Shown: in pieces, positions 41,804 to 53,066 of the stretch
How positions within the stretch are numbered: the first letter of the stretch is position 1
Layout: the number at the start of each line of letters is the position of its first letter
NCBI GenBank assembly: GCA_022478985.1
Contig: JAKSZP010014875.1
Span: forward strand, 1 to 64,000
DNA from: Massospora cicadina
Lineage: Eukaryota > Entomophthoromycota > Entomophthoromycetes > Entomophthorales > Entomophthoraceae
DNA: 64,000 nucleotides
Reading direction: 5' to 3'
Position numbers and translations under genes: made by a program
Notes under the pieces: model-generated
Database searches by the model: none
What the model saw: the letters and a program-made list of their open reading frames with translations, nothing else
What the model was told of the DNA's origin: nothing

Positions 41804-43120
41804 TCTAGTATGTTGATCTGACAGCTATCATTTGTCATCTTGTGTTTTTATTTGACTAAATACCCCAAAATTGATTTTTATCACATAAAAAATAATAATG
41901 CAAAGTATATCTGAACTCTATAATCTGTCACTTTATTGGGAAATTAACAAAGGGTAAAATACCCAATTCTATGGTTTTTATAGCCTAGAAGATTATAGGA
42001 TTAGTAAAGAACTTAGGATAAATTTTAATTAAACAGTTTTATAAATGATCTATCAGATATTGGTTTATCACCAAACTATACAACGCTTTTCAAATTTATT
42101 TTGTAAAGGCATAGTTTTTGACAGTTCCATTGATGATAGATTGATTGATTTATGTGGTGCTCGGTTGAGGGTCTCTAGGTTGTTTCTCTCATAAAGAAAG
42201 CACTTAGGTAGCCATAAATGGCCATTTATAGTGAGGTTGAGTCTTCTTGGAGTGAGAGTTCAGAGGTTCATTCTGGTATAGAAGGACAAGGTTACCCAAT
42301 AAATAGACCTAGATGGTTTTAGATGGTTGTCATAATTGGTCTCCTATTGATGGATATAGTTCCTTAACAGTTTCTCAGCGCCAGATCATTTTCCTTGTAA
42401 GTTGGAAAATGATAACCATAGAACTTGCTTAGACAGCATATTAAGCTAAGATTTACTAAAAGTATAAAATATATGGCTTATGCTTGGTAGTGCTATGGAT
42501 TTTTTGTGTTTTTCTCATAATTTGAAGTCCTGTTCTATAGAAGGCCAAACGATTATCTGTTGTGGTAGCACCAGCTGATCTCCTAGAGGTATGCCTCATC
42601 TCTAGGGCTAATCTCTTAGTTGAATGGATGATTATCGCTAAGGCAACTCTCTGCTAATCATCAGGCAAAATTTTATAGATAAAATATGCAAAGGAAAATG
42701 ATGAAAATATAAAAGCAAGATTAATTTACTAAGAAAATAGTAGCACTAAATATAGTGCTGAGATAAAAAAATCATTATATGATAAAGGCGAAGGATAAGA
42801 AAATAAGATTTATATCCATAATCTGGATATAGCTTAGATATTCAGGTATACAACGGAAAAGATTGTTTTCCTAATATCCAGCGTTGCTTAAGTCTGTCTA
42901 ATTAGGTGAAGATTCAACATACATTTTTCAATGTACTTCATGGAACAATAATGCATCGCCCAAGTACAGAAATATTCACATGTCATCAGGAATCTGATTT
43001 AATTGTATATTGTTAAATAGCAATATATTGGAAATTCTGAGAGGTAAATCCTGATCTGAATTTTGCCAAAAGATATTGTTTGATTACTGGGTTGAGAATG
43101 GAGATTAAATGGGTGCATCA
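41804..43120. other. Region without recognisable gene, left of the LINE
   Basis: AT-rich and non-coding by eye on both strands. It includes an imperfect palindrome CTAGAGGTATGCCTCATCTCTAG near 42,580. It may continue into the sequence at 49,590, from which the LINE separated it. Confidence 0.45.
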
Positions 43121-43216
43121 ATAGATGGGTGCTGTCTGCTAAGCATCACTTTTCAAAAATCAATTCAGCCTGAAATTTAGCTCCACTAAAGAGATTTATG
43201 AAAACTATTAGCAAAT

Positions 43217-43345
43217 ATGGCGGGAAACCCCGCAAAAGAACCCGCAGGCTATGCCAAACGAGCCAGCACCACCCCAAATGAAGCAACCCTCGGTTACCCA
43301 CCTCAGGGTCAACCAGAATCACCCGCTCTCAAGCAGCAGCCATGA
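43217..43345 (+). CDS. Small ORF (42 aa) overlapping LINE ORF1 start
   Basis: It starts at the first ATG of the element, and its stop TGA overlaps the ORF1 ATG in the tetranucleotide ATGA at 43,342-43,345. The peptide is Pro/Ala/Gln-rich (MAGNPAKEPAG...), like the ORF1 N-terminus. It may be the original N-terminus separated by a one-base change, or an upstream ORF that allows reinitiation. Confidence 0.5.
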   Translation: MAGNPAKEPAGYAKRASTTPNEATLGYPPQGQPESPALKQQP

Positions 43346-45939
43346 AAGCAGGCACCAACCCCCAACCTGGAGCTACTCCAACTAGCGCCAGTTCACCTGA
43401 TCGCACTTCTGCAACCTGCACGCCTAACAGCTCTGTGTGCGCTGCCTCCCACCAACCCGCTGGGCCCCCTCCAACCAAGGAGGCCATCACCCACGCTGTT
43501 TTAATGGCGTCTGCTCAGTTGAATGCAACTCAGCCCATCCAGACATTCACCTCCCCCATTGTGTCAGCTAATTCAGCTCCATCTATTATTGCTGACGCCG
43601 TGTTTCTGGCTCCCTCCATGAGGGGCGATACCCAGCTACCTGGCCCCCAAATCCTCAGATGTAAGGTTGGATTAGCCGCACATTCTGGTTCACTAAGCAC
43701 CAAATTGGGACAATCTACTCCTCCCAATGAGGATTCAAATGGTTCGGATTTTGGAACTTCACACCAGTTCCAATCTCACCTGTCCCATTTAAACCTTATA
43801 ATCGGCACTTCTCAAGTCGGCACTTTATCTCAATATGCTGAAAACGACCAATTCACCAATCAGCCAATGAGTTTTGCCCACGAAATCACAGCAAATACTC
43901 GGGCTGAATTTACCCAAATAGATTGGGATGGTGATGAAACATCGCCCTCCTCCCAATTGGCTGGAGTTAATTCCAATATGGATGGTACTCCCCAATTTAG
44001 CGAGGCCCAACAATCACCTGGCCCCCAAACCCTCGGATGTAAGGTTGGATTAGCCGCACATTCTGGTTCACTAAGCACCAAATTGGGACAATCTACTCTT
44101 CCCAATGGGGATTTAAATGGTTCAGATTTTGGAACTTCACACCAGTTCCAATCTCACCCGTCCCATTTAAACCCCATAATCGGCACTTCTCAAGTCGGCA
44201 CTTTATCTCAATATGCTGAAAACGACCAATTCACCAATCAGCCAGTGAGTTTTGCCCACAAAATCACAGCAAATACTCGGGCTGAATTTACCCAAATAGA
44301 TTGGGATGGTGATGAAACATCTCCCTCCTCCCAACTGGCTGGAGTTAATTCCAATCTGGATGAGCCTCCCCAATTTAGCAAGGCCCAGCAAACCGCCCCT
44401 CAATGTAATATGACGCCAGCAACTGCTGTAACATTCCAGAAACAAGGGAACTCCGCAAACTTGTCCAAACCACCAGCTCACACTCAACCTGCAATTGCAG
44501 CCCAAAGCAAACACAAACGTACCAAAGGAGCCACTGGGGCGTGGCAAAAACCTCTGGCACCAACGCTACCCAAAGCTGATCCCCGTGAAGTGGCGTTTAT
44601 TGCTGATGTTAAGAAGAAATGGGACGAAACTAGAGCGCAAAAAGCTCTACCTCGCTCAACCCTCTCCCACGCAATTCGCCTTTATTATGGGCATAACCCT
44701 GTTGAATTCTATACAGAGAATTACTTCTCATACTTTGCAGCGATTGCGGAGACATTCCCTATTAACACCACCATCCATGAATCAGTGGAGGGCCACTACA
44801 TCGATGTAGGCTTCACTGAAGCTGCCCTTGCTGACCATGCTGCCACCCTCCAGGTCATTATTCCACGCGGATCTCTTTGCATCTCCCGCACACGCTCTCA
44901 CCTGGAGAAAATTTCATGGGTTACTTTTTCCAACCTACCAACGACTGTTGATCCTGAGTCTCTTAAATTGGCACTCCTTCGTGGTTTAATGGAGTTTGGG
45001 TCTGTTCTTTCAGTGGACTTTAGCGTCCCCTCTTACTATGCTCCCACTCAAAGAGCTCGCACTGCTAGGGCGTCGTTCATCCCCTCCCCCACTGTATCCC
45101 GCAACATTAAGGTTATTCCTCGTGTGGCGGTAGTTGGGGCATGCCCTGAGATCTTCTTTGTCGACCCTGATCAGGCGCGCCCCCGGTGTTCATGGTGTAA
45201 CGCCCTTGGACACTTGTATAGTGGCTGCACAGCTCGAAAACAAGCCCTCTTAGCCACCACCCAGGGGCCTAAACCAGGCCAAAAACGATCCCACGTGGCT
45301 GCAGCAGCAATTCCACAACCCACACAATGGGTTCCCGTTCAAGACCTGTCCCCTGAGGCCTTACGCCTAGCAGTTGAAACAGCTAACCCCACTATTGGTA
45401 TGGGATACCTTCGCGCTCATGCCCCCCTTCCAATGGGCACCCCCTCCAATCTCCCAGAGTCAACTCCCTCTCTTACCAAGCGCAAGGCATCTCCCACAGG
45501 GTGCCCCTCGTCAGCCACCCCCACTCAGGGCTCCGCGGCACCCCTACCAGCCTCCACCAGCGATTTATCGCATCAACCCTCAGCTCCCAATGGAGCTATG
45601 CCCACCAGCATGGACTGGCAACTCGCGGCCTGCGGTAGAAGTGCCATCTCAAAGAGTCTTACCCCAACCCCACAGTCCATTTCGCGCGAATCCTTTGCAG
45701 TGTTGGAGGAAGTGAATATGGACTCAGACTCAGCAAATGGGGACACCGCGGAGGTCACCATTGAGCACCCTCAGGTCCTTCCCCTGCAACGGAGCGGGGG
45801 CAGCATCCTAGGCTGGCTTACTGGGTCCTCCGCCCCCCACCCTCTTCTTCCCCTCAGAACCCTCGACGCTCCTCACGGATTGCAGCTAATAGTCAAGCTA
45901 AAGGACTCAAAACTAGCCGCCTCACAGCAGCAGGTTTAA
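43342..45939 (+). CDS. LINE ORF1 protein (865 aa), RRM-like and zinc-knuckle RNA-binding protein
   Basis: The long low-complexity N-terminus (1-about 410) contains a 126-residue tandem duplication (43,639-44,016 and 44,017-44,394). A folded part follows: KKKWDETRAQ at about 430, an RRM-like segment (WVTFSNLPTTVD...LLRGLMEFGSVLSVDFS, about 530-570) and a CX2CX4HX4C knuckle CSWCNALGHLYSGC at about 616-629, then a Pro/Ser-rich tail. In LINEs, ORF1p binds the element RNA to form the transposition particle. The start at 43,342 is the first in-frame ATG. ORF2 follows 37 bp downstream. G1 encodes relatives of the folded part. Confidence 0.85.
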   Translation: MKAGTNPQPGATPTSASSPDRTSATCTPNSSVCAASHQPAGPPPTKEAITHAVLMASAQLNATQPIQTFTSPIVSANSAPSIIADAVFLAPSMRGDTQLPGPQILRCKVGLAAHSGSLSTKLGQSTPPNEDSNGSDFGTSHQFQSHLSHLNLIIGTSQVGTLSQYAENDQFTNQPMSFAHEITANTRAEFTQIDWDGDETSPSSQLAGVNSNMDGTPQFSEAQQSPGPQTLGCKVGLAAHSGSLSTKLGQSTLPNGDLNGSDFGTSHQFQSHPSHLNPIIGTSQVGTLSQYAENDQFTNQPVSFAHKITANTRAEFTQIDWDGDETSPSSQLAGVNSNLDEPPQFSKAQQTAPQCNMTPATAVTFQKQGNSANLSKPPAHTQPAIAAQSKHKRTKGATGAWQKPLAPTLPKADPREVAFIADVKKKWDETRAQKALPRSTLSHAIRLYYGHNPVEFYTENYFSYFAAIAETFPINTTIHESVEGHYIDVGFTEAALADHAATLQVIIPRGSLCISRTRSHLEKISWVTFSNLPTTVDPESLKLALLRGLMEFGSVLSVDFSVPSYYAPTQRARTARASFIPSPTVSRNIKVIPRVAVVGACPEIFFVDPDQARPRCSWCNALGHLYSGCTARKQALLATTQGPKPGQKRSHVAAAAIPQPTQWVPVQDLSPEALRLAVETANPTIGMGYLRAHAPLPMGTPSNLPESTPSLTKRKASPTGCPSSATPTQGSAAPLPASTSDLSHQPSAPNGAMPTSMDWQLAACGRSAISKSLTPTPQSISRESFAVLEEVNMDSDSANGDTAEVTIEHPQVLPLQRSGGSILGWLTGSSAPHPLLPLRTLDAPHGLQLIVKLKDSKLAASQQQV
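43639..44394 (+). repeat. 378-bp in-frame tandem duplication in LINE ORF1
   Basis: Two head-to-tail copies (43,639-44,016; 44,017-44,394) starting CCTGGCCCCCAAA. The period is 378 bp, so 126 codons, and the frame is kept. The copies are nearly identical, with scattered substitutions. The repeat encodes a Ser/Thr/Asn/Gln-rich unit with LSTKLGQST and TRAEFTQIDWDGDETSP. Confidence 0.9.
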
Positions 45940-45976
45940 GCGCTGGCAACCCCCCAGGACATAGAGGGGAACAGCT

Positions 45977-48900
45977 ATGAGTCCCCATGGCAGCACCCTG
46001 GCCCTGCAATCCATCAACGCAAATGGGTTGCGGGACTTTAAGCGGAGAGCCCGCCTCCTCCAAAACTATAGGTCAGCACAAATTGACATCGCTGCTGTCC
46101 AGGAGCCCCATATCCTCCCCCACGAACAATCTGCATGGAATGAACAGTTTGGAGGCAACTCCTTCTGGACAAACCATGCCGCCCTTATTGTTTTGAATCC
46201 CCGGGTTAAAACCCATTCTTTTTCACAATATCTAGGTGGCCGCCTCATACTGGCCAAACTCACCACTCCTGACTTCTCCTTCTTCGCTGCAAGCATCTAC
46301 CTGCCTAATGCAGGTCAGGAGAAAATTCGGCTCTTGGAAGAGCTCCTCCAACTCAATCTCCCACGGAATACAGTCCTCTTAGGAGATTTCAACACAACCA
46401 TAAGTCGCGTCCGTGACTCTTACCCCCTGCAGCAAAGGAACGCCCTGGATCAAGTCGCCTCCAGGATTTCCTTCTCCTGAGTGGCTTTATAGATGCGCTT
46501 CCACCCTCCGCGTCTGGCCTAGGTTGCATGACTAGGATCTAGTATGATGGAGGAGCTTTCCAGTCAGCGTCACGCATAGATATGGCACTGATTGGCCCCC
46601 TGCTAATTGGCCGCGTCTCCTCTCCCATCTCTCGTGACAACCATCTGAGTGATCACAGGTCACTCACCGTTGTCCTCACCACCACACTTAGACCGTCGCG
46701 TAGGTTCTGGCCTAGGGTTGCCCCAGCTCTTTTCAACAACCCCTTCACTAAGGAGAAGCTGTCTATGACCATCCAGGAGACTCTCACCTCCCCCACCCCA
46801 CCTGCTTGACCACAAGGCTAAAATGGGCGGTGACCAAGGAGGGCACACCCGCGTTGCTTACAACTGTGCCAAAGCCCAGATGACTGCAGCTCGCGCCAGA
46901 GTCAAAAGGGCGGAAGCCAGAATCAGACATCTAGAGCGAAACTGCCAGCCTTCGCCCTCTCCCAGATGGTTGGAAGACTGGGAAGCGGCGCAGGAAGCAC
47001 TCCGCTTAGAGCTCACACTGCAGGAAGAACGGGCAGCAAACTTTACAACATCTCGTTACTATGCTCAATGGGAACGCCCCACCTGCTTCTTCTTTCAGAA
47101 ACAGAAAGCCCGGTCAACAGCGCAGGATATTACTGCACTGAAGATTGGCACTACAACCATTTCAGACAAGGAGGAAATCACGCAGGAACTACACCGCTTC
47201 TACTCCAGCCTCTTCCATGCCACCCAGGTGGACCCATCGGACATCCAAGACTTCCTGTGGCGGGCTCCAGAGCCGCCCATTGACCCACGGGCTGATGAGG
47301 CTCTACTGGCGCCTATTTCCATCCAGGAGGTGATGGAAACCCTTCTGAAATCCCCACGGCTTAAAGCCCCAGGCCCAGACGGAATACCCTTTGAGGTGTA
47401 CCTTCTGGAACCTGCAGTGATAGCCAGAACCCTCCGCGACCTCTTCGCTGCACTCTTGGTGAATTGCGAGGTCCTCCCCGACTCCAGAGGCTCAATCACG
47501 ACCCTCATTCACAAGAAGTCAGACCGTAAGAAACTGGCGAACTGGCGCCCCATAGCGTTGATCAACACAGACCACAAGCTCTTCACGAAGCTTCTGGCCA
47601 ACCGCATCACCAAATGGGTATCACCTCGCCTCTCCCCATCCCAGTACGGTTTTATTCCGTGGAGGTCGTTATGGGACAACTATAATGACCTTCACGTGAC
47701 TTTGACTGCCAACTCTCGTAAGGTGAATGGCTTTGTGGCTCTCCTGGATATGGAGAAAGCATATGATCGGGTAGCCTGGAAGTATATTGATGCTTCCCTG
47801 GCCCGCTTCCATCTCCCACCCGCAGCTAGGCGCTGGATATCAGCGCTCTATGACCAGCTCCACACCAGAGTCCTGGCGCCAATAGGTTTTACAGTGGCAG
47901 TACCAGTTGGACAAGGTCTCCGGCAAGGAGACCCCCTGAGCCCTATCCTTTTTAACATCACCCTTGACCCCCTCTTGGCCTCCTTACAGGACAAGCTAAC
48001 AGGGATTCTGGTCCCAGGTAAAGCCCCCACACGCACCATGGCATTTGCAGATGACACTGCCATTGCATTTGGCTGCCCTGGGGATGTTGCCCTCGCTGCT
48101 GTGACCATTGAGAGGTACACCAAGGCGTCCAACGCCATGGTCAACACCTCCAAGACAACAGTTGTGCAGGTCGGCTCCCCCACCTTCCCCCCACCATTTG
48201 GTATTGAACCTGAGCGCGGTACCTTCCGTCACCTGGGCGTTCTCACCAACCAACAAGGAGTTGCGCTAAAAGACAATGAGGACTTGCTCCTTGCAGCAGT
48301 TAACTCCAGGATTGCCAGCTGAGACCCGGCGGCACATCACCCCCAGGGTCGAGCTCTGATGGCCAATGTGTTCCTTCTCTCCAAAGTCTGGTTCCTAGCG
48401 CACGTCTGCCCATTCACAGATGCCTTTTATACGCGGCTCAATGTACTCCTACGCTGTTGGATCTGGGGCTCAAACCATCCACCAATGGCCCTCTCAACCA
48501 TTGCCCGACCCTGCAATGAAGGGGGCCTAGGGCTTCTGGACACGCGATCCCACGCCACCACAATCTTCCTGAAGTTCCTATGGCCGATTGTCTGCTGGGA
48601 CGCGACCCCCATGCCCCAATGGGCGCCCGCCCTCCGCCAGTCAGTGTCAGCAGCTCTGGGTCTTCCTAGAGCATCTCTGACCTCATTAGGGGAGTGGCTC
48701 ACAAACCACCCAGGCCATCGCCTAAAACCATCCTCATCCCCCTACTGGAACCAGGCTCTCCTTGCCCTAAAACGAGTAGGCGCGCGGATCCACCATGCCT
48801 TCCCATACAGAAGGGAAGGCCCTGGCCTCAGCCCACGTCGCCATGCAATTGTGCACAACGGACAAGTTGTCACAACTCGCCTCAACCCCTCAAGATCGTC

Positions 48901-49528
48901 CTCCCATCCGCCCAAGACTCCTTGAGCTCCTCCCTCCCTCCGTGAGATTTGACCTTAAGGAATTGTGGAAGGACGTCTATCACCCCATCCTGTCAGCAAA
49001 GGTGTCCAACACCTTAGGAGGGTGCTCCACTGTTCATACAGGACAGGGGACTGGACTGGCCCTACCTTCCAGCACCAAAGCTGCCCCCGCTGTGTGGAGC
49101 CTATTGACTCCCACCTCCATCGTTTTTTCACCTGTCCAGGTGTCGCCGCATTTTGGCCAAAGGCCCGCGCGCTCCTCCATGCTCAGCCCTGGTCTGGACA
49201 CCCTGTGCAAGACCTCATGTTTGAGCAGACATTGCCTGGTTGCCACCGACCCCTCCGTGTCCTCGCCTATGCCACAGCCATCTGGACCATCCATAACTCC
49301 TTCCTTCGTTCTGCCTTTGACCAGCAGGTGTGGACCCTTCCACACATGATCATCCACTTTCAGGTACACTTTGAGATGGCCCTGAAGGTCTGCACTATGT
49401 CGCCAACCCTCCCTCGCTCAGTTGTCACTGGAGCACGGCTCTGGCGCGCAAACCCCCTCCCTTTCTTGATGCCTCCTCCCTCCCTTCCCTCGCCTCAGGC
49501 TCTTAGGAGCCCAGGCGTAATTCAATAA
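45977..49528 (+). pseudogene. LINE ORF2: endonuclease, reverse transcriptase, zinc knuckle (interrupted)
   Basis: About 1,180 codons. The apurinic-type endonuclease spans 45,977-46,806: SINANGL, VQEPH (Glu), LLGDFNTT (Asp/Asn), SRIDMAL, LSDHRS (His). The RT is at about 47,350-48,180: APGPDGIPFE, NWRPIALIN, LLDMEKAYDRVAW, GLRQGDPLSP and the catalytic AFADDTAIAF. The C-terminal knuckle is CPRC...DSHLHRFFTC (49,082-49,137). Breaks: frame change near 46,470, TAG at 46,540, TGA at 46,807 with frame change, TGA at 48,320, and two shifts near 48,840 and 49,005. It makes the element RNA copy at a nicked target in active relatives. Confidence 0.88.
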
Positions 49529-49759
49529 ACATCGATGAATCCCCCCTTGGGTTGGGACCATCTAGTACTAAAAAAAATAGATGGGTGCTAATAAGCTAAT
49601 TCATCCTATTTGTTTAAGTATTAATTTTGCACTATTAACTGTTAATTGCTATGTAAATAAAAATTAATGATAATTAGTGTGCCTTAAATCTGATAAAGGA
49701 CCAATTGCTAAATTAATAACCAATATAGCAAAAAGTGCCCAAATAAATAAATGTACTGC

Positions 49760-50431
49760 AAGACCAAGGTCGAGGCTTCATACCTACTAGGGCAAATCCC
49801 AACAATTTCAGCTCAGTATGCTCTGAAAATGCAAGTAATCATTCAAGCAGCTTTAGGGGTTGTTTATGACACTCTGTTTCAAAGCGTGCATCAGTGATTA
49901 GTTCATCCATTTAGCCAAACCATTACATTGAGGGCTATACGCTGTTGTCTTGGAGTCCTGGGTGCATGCCTAAGCTATCATTCCAAAAAAAACTTTTTAT
50001 TTAAATTGGATCACAGTCAATATAAGGCAGGGAAGTCCATAGATAGTTAATATATCTTTATAGAAGCTGAGCTATGATGGTCACAATGGCTTGAGGAGCT
50101 GCCTTGGTAATGGCCAACGTCTAAAATATTTTGGTAGCTACAAGCTGTAATTTTGCCTATAAGTTGCAGCTCTTAAAAGTCCCATAAAGTTGAAGCCCCA
50201 ATCTTAGATAGTTCAGATGATTCTATAGGGTTCAAGGAGTTTCTGAGAGTCTGATAATTTTGTGAAGACTTGGCAAGCATGGCACGTGGCTACATAGTTA
50301 TTTACATTGGTGTAGGCATTTGGCCAGCAGTGTACTGCAAAAAGTTTTAGCCATATGGCTTGAGCTATGACATTCCCATCACTGTCATGGGCTTCTTTCA
50401 TCTGCTGCATGTGTTGATACCTTGGAACCAC
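49760..50431 (-). pseudogene. E8 integrase remnant
   Basis: Frame 50,431-50,213 gives an HHCC-like region: MKEAHDSDG, HCWPNAYTNVNNYVATCHACQ. Downstream frames show IVTIIAQLL, then PYIDCDPI (second Asp region) and a broken end with FALVGMKPRPW. Only fragments of the DDE core are readable. Confidence 0.6.
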
Positions 50432-50999
50432 TTAGGAAACTGATCCTTTGGTACATACATACAAGTGACTTTTAGATATTAGAAATACCAAACAAAGTTT
50501 TCTGAACAAAGGTATATACTTAATATTATTTGTCGCTTCAAAGTCTTTTAGAATTTTCCATATCTGTAGGAGCTTATTCTTGATTTCAATCTCACTAATA
50601 TAAAAGATTGCTGGGCCTGCTGGGTTATTGTCATTTGTTTAAACCATTTGTCACCTTATTGATCCATCCAGAAAGATGAACAAACTTAAAGTTGAATTAA
50701 ATAGTTATTATAGACACAGCGTACTTAGCATCCATTTGGGATTGTATTGTCCAACAGAAATCTCACTACCAAATTGTTTGTGAATATGGTGACCCCAATG
50801 GTCCAACAGGTAGTACTTAAATTATCTAGGAGAAAACTCTACAGCCAATACTTATTTCTTATAATCTGAGTAGCTGTATTCTGCAGTAGCAAATTTCTTG
50901 GAAATAAACACATGTATTTTATATTCTTGTACCTGGGTGAGTACAGCCCCAATGAATGTTCTGCTAGGATCTGTGAACACCTAAAGCTCCTTTTTAGAA

Positions 51000-51900
51000 G
51001 TTAGGGAAGATCAGGATGGGAGATTGGATTAGTTTATTCCTTAAAATGACGAAACTCTTGTGAGCAGCGTTGGTGAATTTTCAAGGGGTTCTCTTCTTCC
51101 AAAGTAAATACATTGGAGAGGCCAACTTTCTAAAGATTAAAATAAAAGATTAATATTAGTTTAAGGTCCCAAAATCTTAAAAGTCTTAGTGCATTGTTTT
51201 GAACTGGCCATCTCAAAATTACTTCCACCTTAAAGGGGTCAGTGTACTTTCCTTTCCAGAAATATGGTGTATCCTTGCAGCTTCATCTCTTTAGCACAAA
51301 TCATAAAATTTTCATTTTTATTAATTCTGAAGTTTGCTTCTTTAACGTTTGTTTTACTTCTCCTAGGTCCAGTTGTTGTTAAAAATTTTCAGAAAAGTTG
51401 GTTATATTATAAAAGTCACAGGTACACATAGATTTTTTAATTTGCAGAATAATTCCCTGAGATTTTTATAACATTCTAAGAGAATCATAAGACAAAAAGG
51501 CAGCAAGTGTATTTAAAACGTACAAATTTGGTACCAAACGCTGCTTTAAAACGGACTAATCTCCATCGTCAAATGGTAGTACCCAGAGAACAAGTTCTTA
51601 TTGTTGAATTATTGCACGCCCTAATGGGGTTGAAAATATTTGCTACCAGTGGCATCAGATATTTTCTTGGCTAATTAATTCAGTGGTTTATAGTCAGCCC
51701 ACAACTGAGTTTTCCACCTTTCTTGGGTACATCTATGATTGAGAATGACCAGGGTTACTGGTAGGGGCAGATGGGATGCTTTATAGCCCCTTCCTAACTT
51801 CAGCTATAATAGGTTTTTCTTGGGCTTGAGGCAGGTGGTAGGGCCATACAGAAGTTAGTTCACCAACAGTGACATCAATACAGTGAAATCTCAAGGCTGA
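51000..51900 (-). pseudogene. E8 reverse transcriptase remnant
   Basis: Minus strand near 51,810-51,660 reads EVRKGAIKHPICPYQ, then PWSFSIIDVPKKGGK and LTINH, corresponding to the xxGIIxxSxSPWxxPVVLVxKKDG block at the RT start. The rest, toward 51,000, has many stops; the catalytic loop was not found. Confidence 0.55.
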
Positions 51901-52289
51901 GAGGAAATGTAGTTGCCTTTACGGCAAAATAAATTTTTAATTGTCTAAGCAGATGGATTGATTTCTCTTTTTATTGATACTAAAGGTGAGTTAGAGCGCT
52001 AATCTTTTCAGGTAACTTGCCATATAAATAGGTAAATAGCTTCACAGTGATATCAGCTGGCTTCTCATTGTTAGAATAAGTAGCTGTCAGGAGTTTCACT
52101 ACATATCTGTTTGCATGAACCATTAATATAAATAAAAGTTTGCATAAATTTCATACCCTTATTAAGGCGTGTTAGGAAAGCAATAACTGGAAGTGGTTGT
52201 GGTCAAAAACTACAGCGTCAATATAACAGATTTTACCCACTATCTTTGTTGAAAGGTCATACGCTTAACCACAACAAGCTTGCTTAGTT

Positions 52290-53060
52290 CCCCTAGTCAT
52301 TGTGACTTTTTTGAGGATAAATAAAACGATTCATCCAAAAGTAACCACATAGTGTGATGACCTCCAGTGTTGGCGAGTAGATATTGTTTTGCCACCATTT
52401 TAGCTGGGTGAGGTTATTATCTTGGTGGAGGTCCTGACATAACGCGGGGATGAACTTGCACAGATCTCTGAGGGGTACCAGAAGAATTATTTCTTCCAAG
52501 ATCTTTGTAGCTGAGATCCCTTTGGGTTGGTACAATGTCAGATTAGGAGCAGGTTTGTAAGTTGCCGTGGTGCATAATGGTTTAGTGGTTTTCTTCATTA
52601 CTTGATGAATTACTGCAGGGACAACTGTTTAATCACTCACTTTGTGTTAGGGATTTAGGGTTTTTCAATGCCTGCTTAGAAAATTATGGTAAGTGGAGGG
52701 GACTATTGTTATGGGTTTTTCTTGTCTCATCATATTCTTTCATAAGGATACCATGTGGAGCATCAGGCTTTTCTGCTCTTTGTATATAGATCATCAAGTT
52801 TGCTTCTCTTTATAATATCATAATAATCTATTGTAGTCGTATATATCTTCTTGTGAACATCTTCTGCGGCTTACATCTATGCCAGAAGGTTTTGTCAGGC
52901 CTGATCTACATCTTGTTGTGAGGACATATATTGGATCTGTTGGGAGGGGTCAGCTTAGGCTTACTGATGGCAGCACAGCATATGGGTTCTGGTATTACAT
53001 TGATCCCATTCTTTAGTGGTTATTTGGCAGTTGTGAGGCATAGGGGTGAGTGTGCGATGG
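52290..53060 (-). other. E8 Gag-Pol linker region, not resolved
   Basis: A 101-codon minus-strand frame (52,598-52,293) precedes the RT remnant in the expected place for protease or its linker, but no D-T/S-G block is recognised. 52,600-53,060 has only broken frames. Confidence 0.35.
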
Positions 53061-53066
53061 GTAGCG

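Larger units (their letters stand above)
43134..49576 (+). mobile_element. Full-length L1/Tx1-like LINE (6,443 bp)
   Basis: It is bounded by a perfect 13-bp duplication ATAGATGGGTGCT (43,121-43,133; 49,577-49,589) and ends in a short A-run. It has an 83-nt leader, a small ORF overlapping ORF1, ORF1 (43,342-45,939) and ORF2 (45,977-49,528) with endonuclease, RT and a C-terminal zinc knuckle. RT motifs such as NWRPIALINTDHKL and YTKASNAMVN fit the L1/Tx1 group better than Tad; the clade is inferred. Its base composition is clearly richer in GC than its flanks. ORF1 is intact; ORF2 is interrupted. Confidence 0.92.
49590..53066 (-). mobile_element. Decayed Ty3/gypsy-type element E8, pol part
   Basis: Minus-strand pol remnants: protease/linker near 52,600-52,290, RT start near 51,800-51,650, integrase near 50,431-49,760. 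The Gag part lies at 55,141 onwards, beyond a solo LTR. No LTRs of its own are identified. It is strongly AT-drifted, older than its neighbours. The LINE at 43,134 interrupted or abutted its 3' side. Confidence 0.65.

Noticed and set aside
42570..42610. Palindrome near 42,580 as a possible terminator or integration site
   Set aside because: Imperfect, single copy and without neighbouring gene or repeat; no functional interpretation is supported.
44203..44547. Minus-strand ORFs repeated twice in the LINE ORF1 region
   Set aside because: They are shadows of the 378-bp tandem duplication in ORF1; their similarity follows from the repeat.
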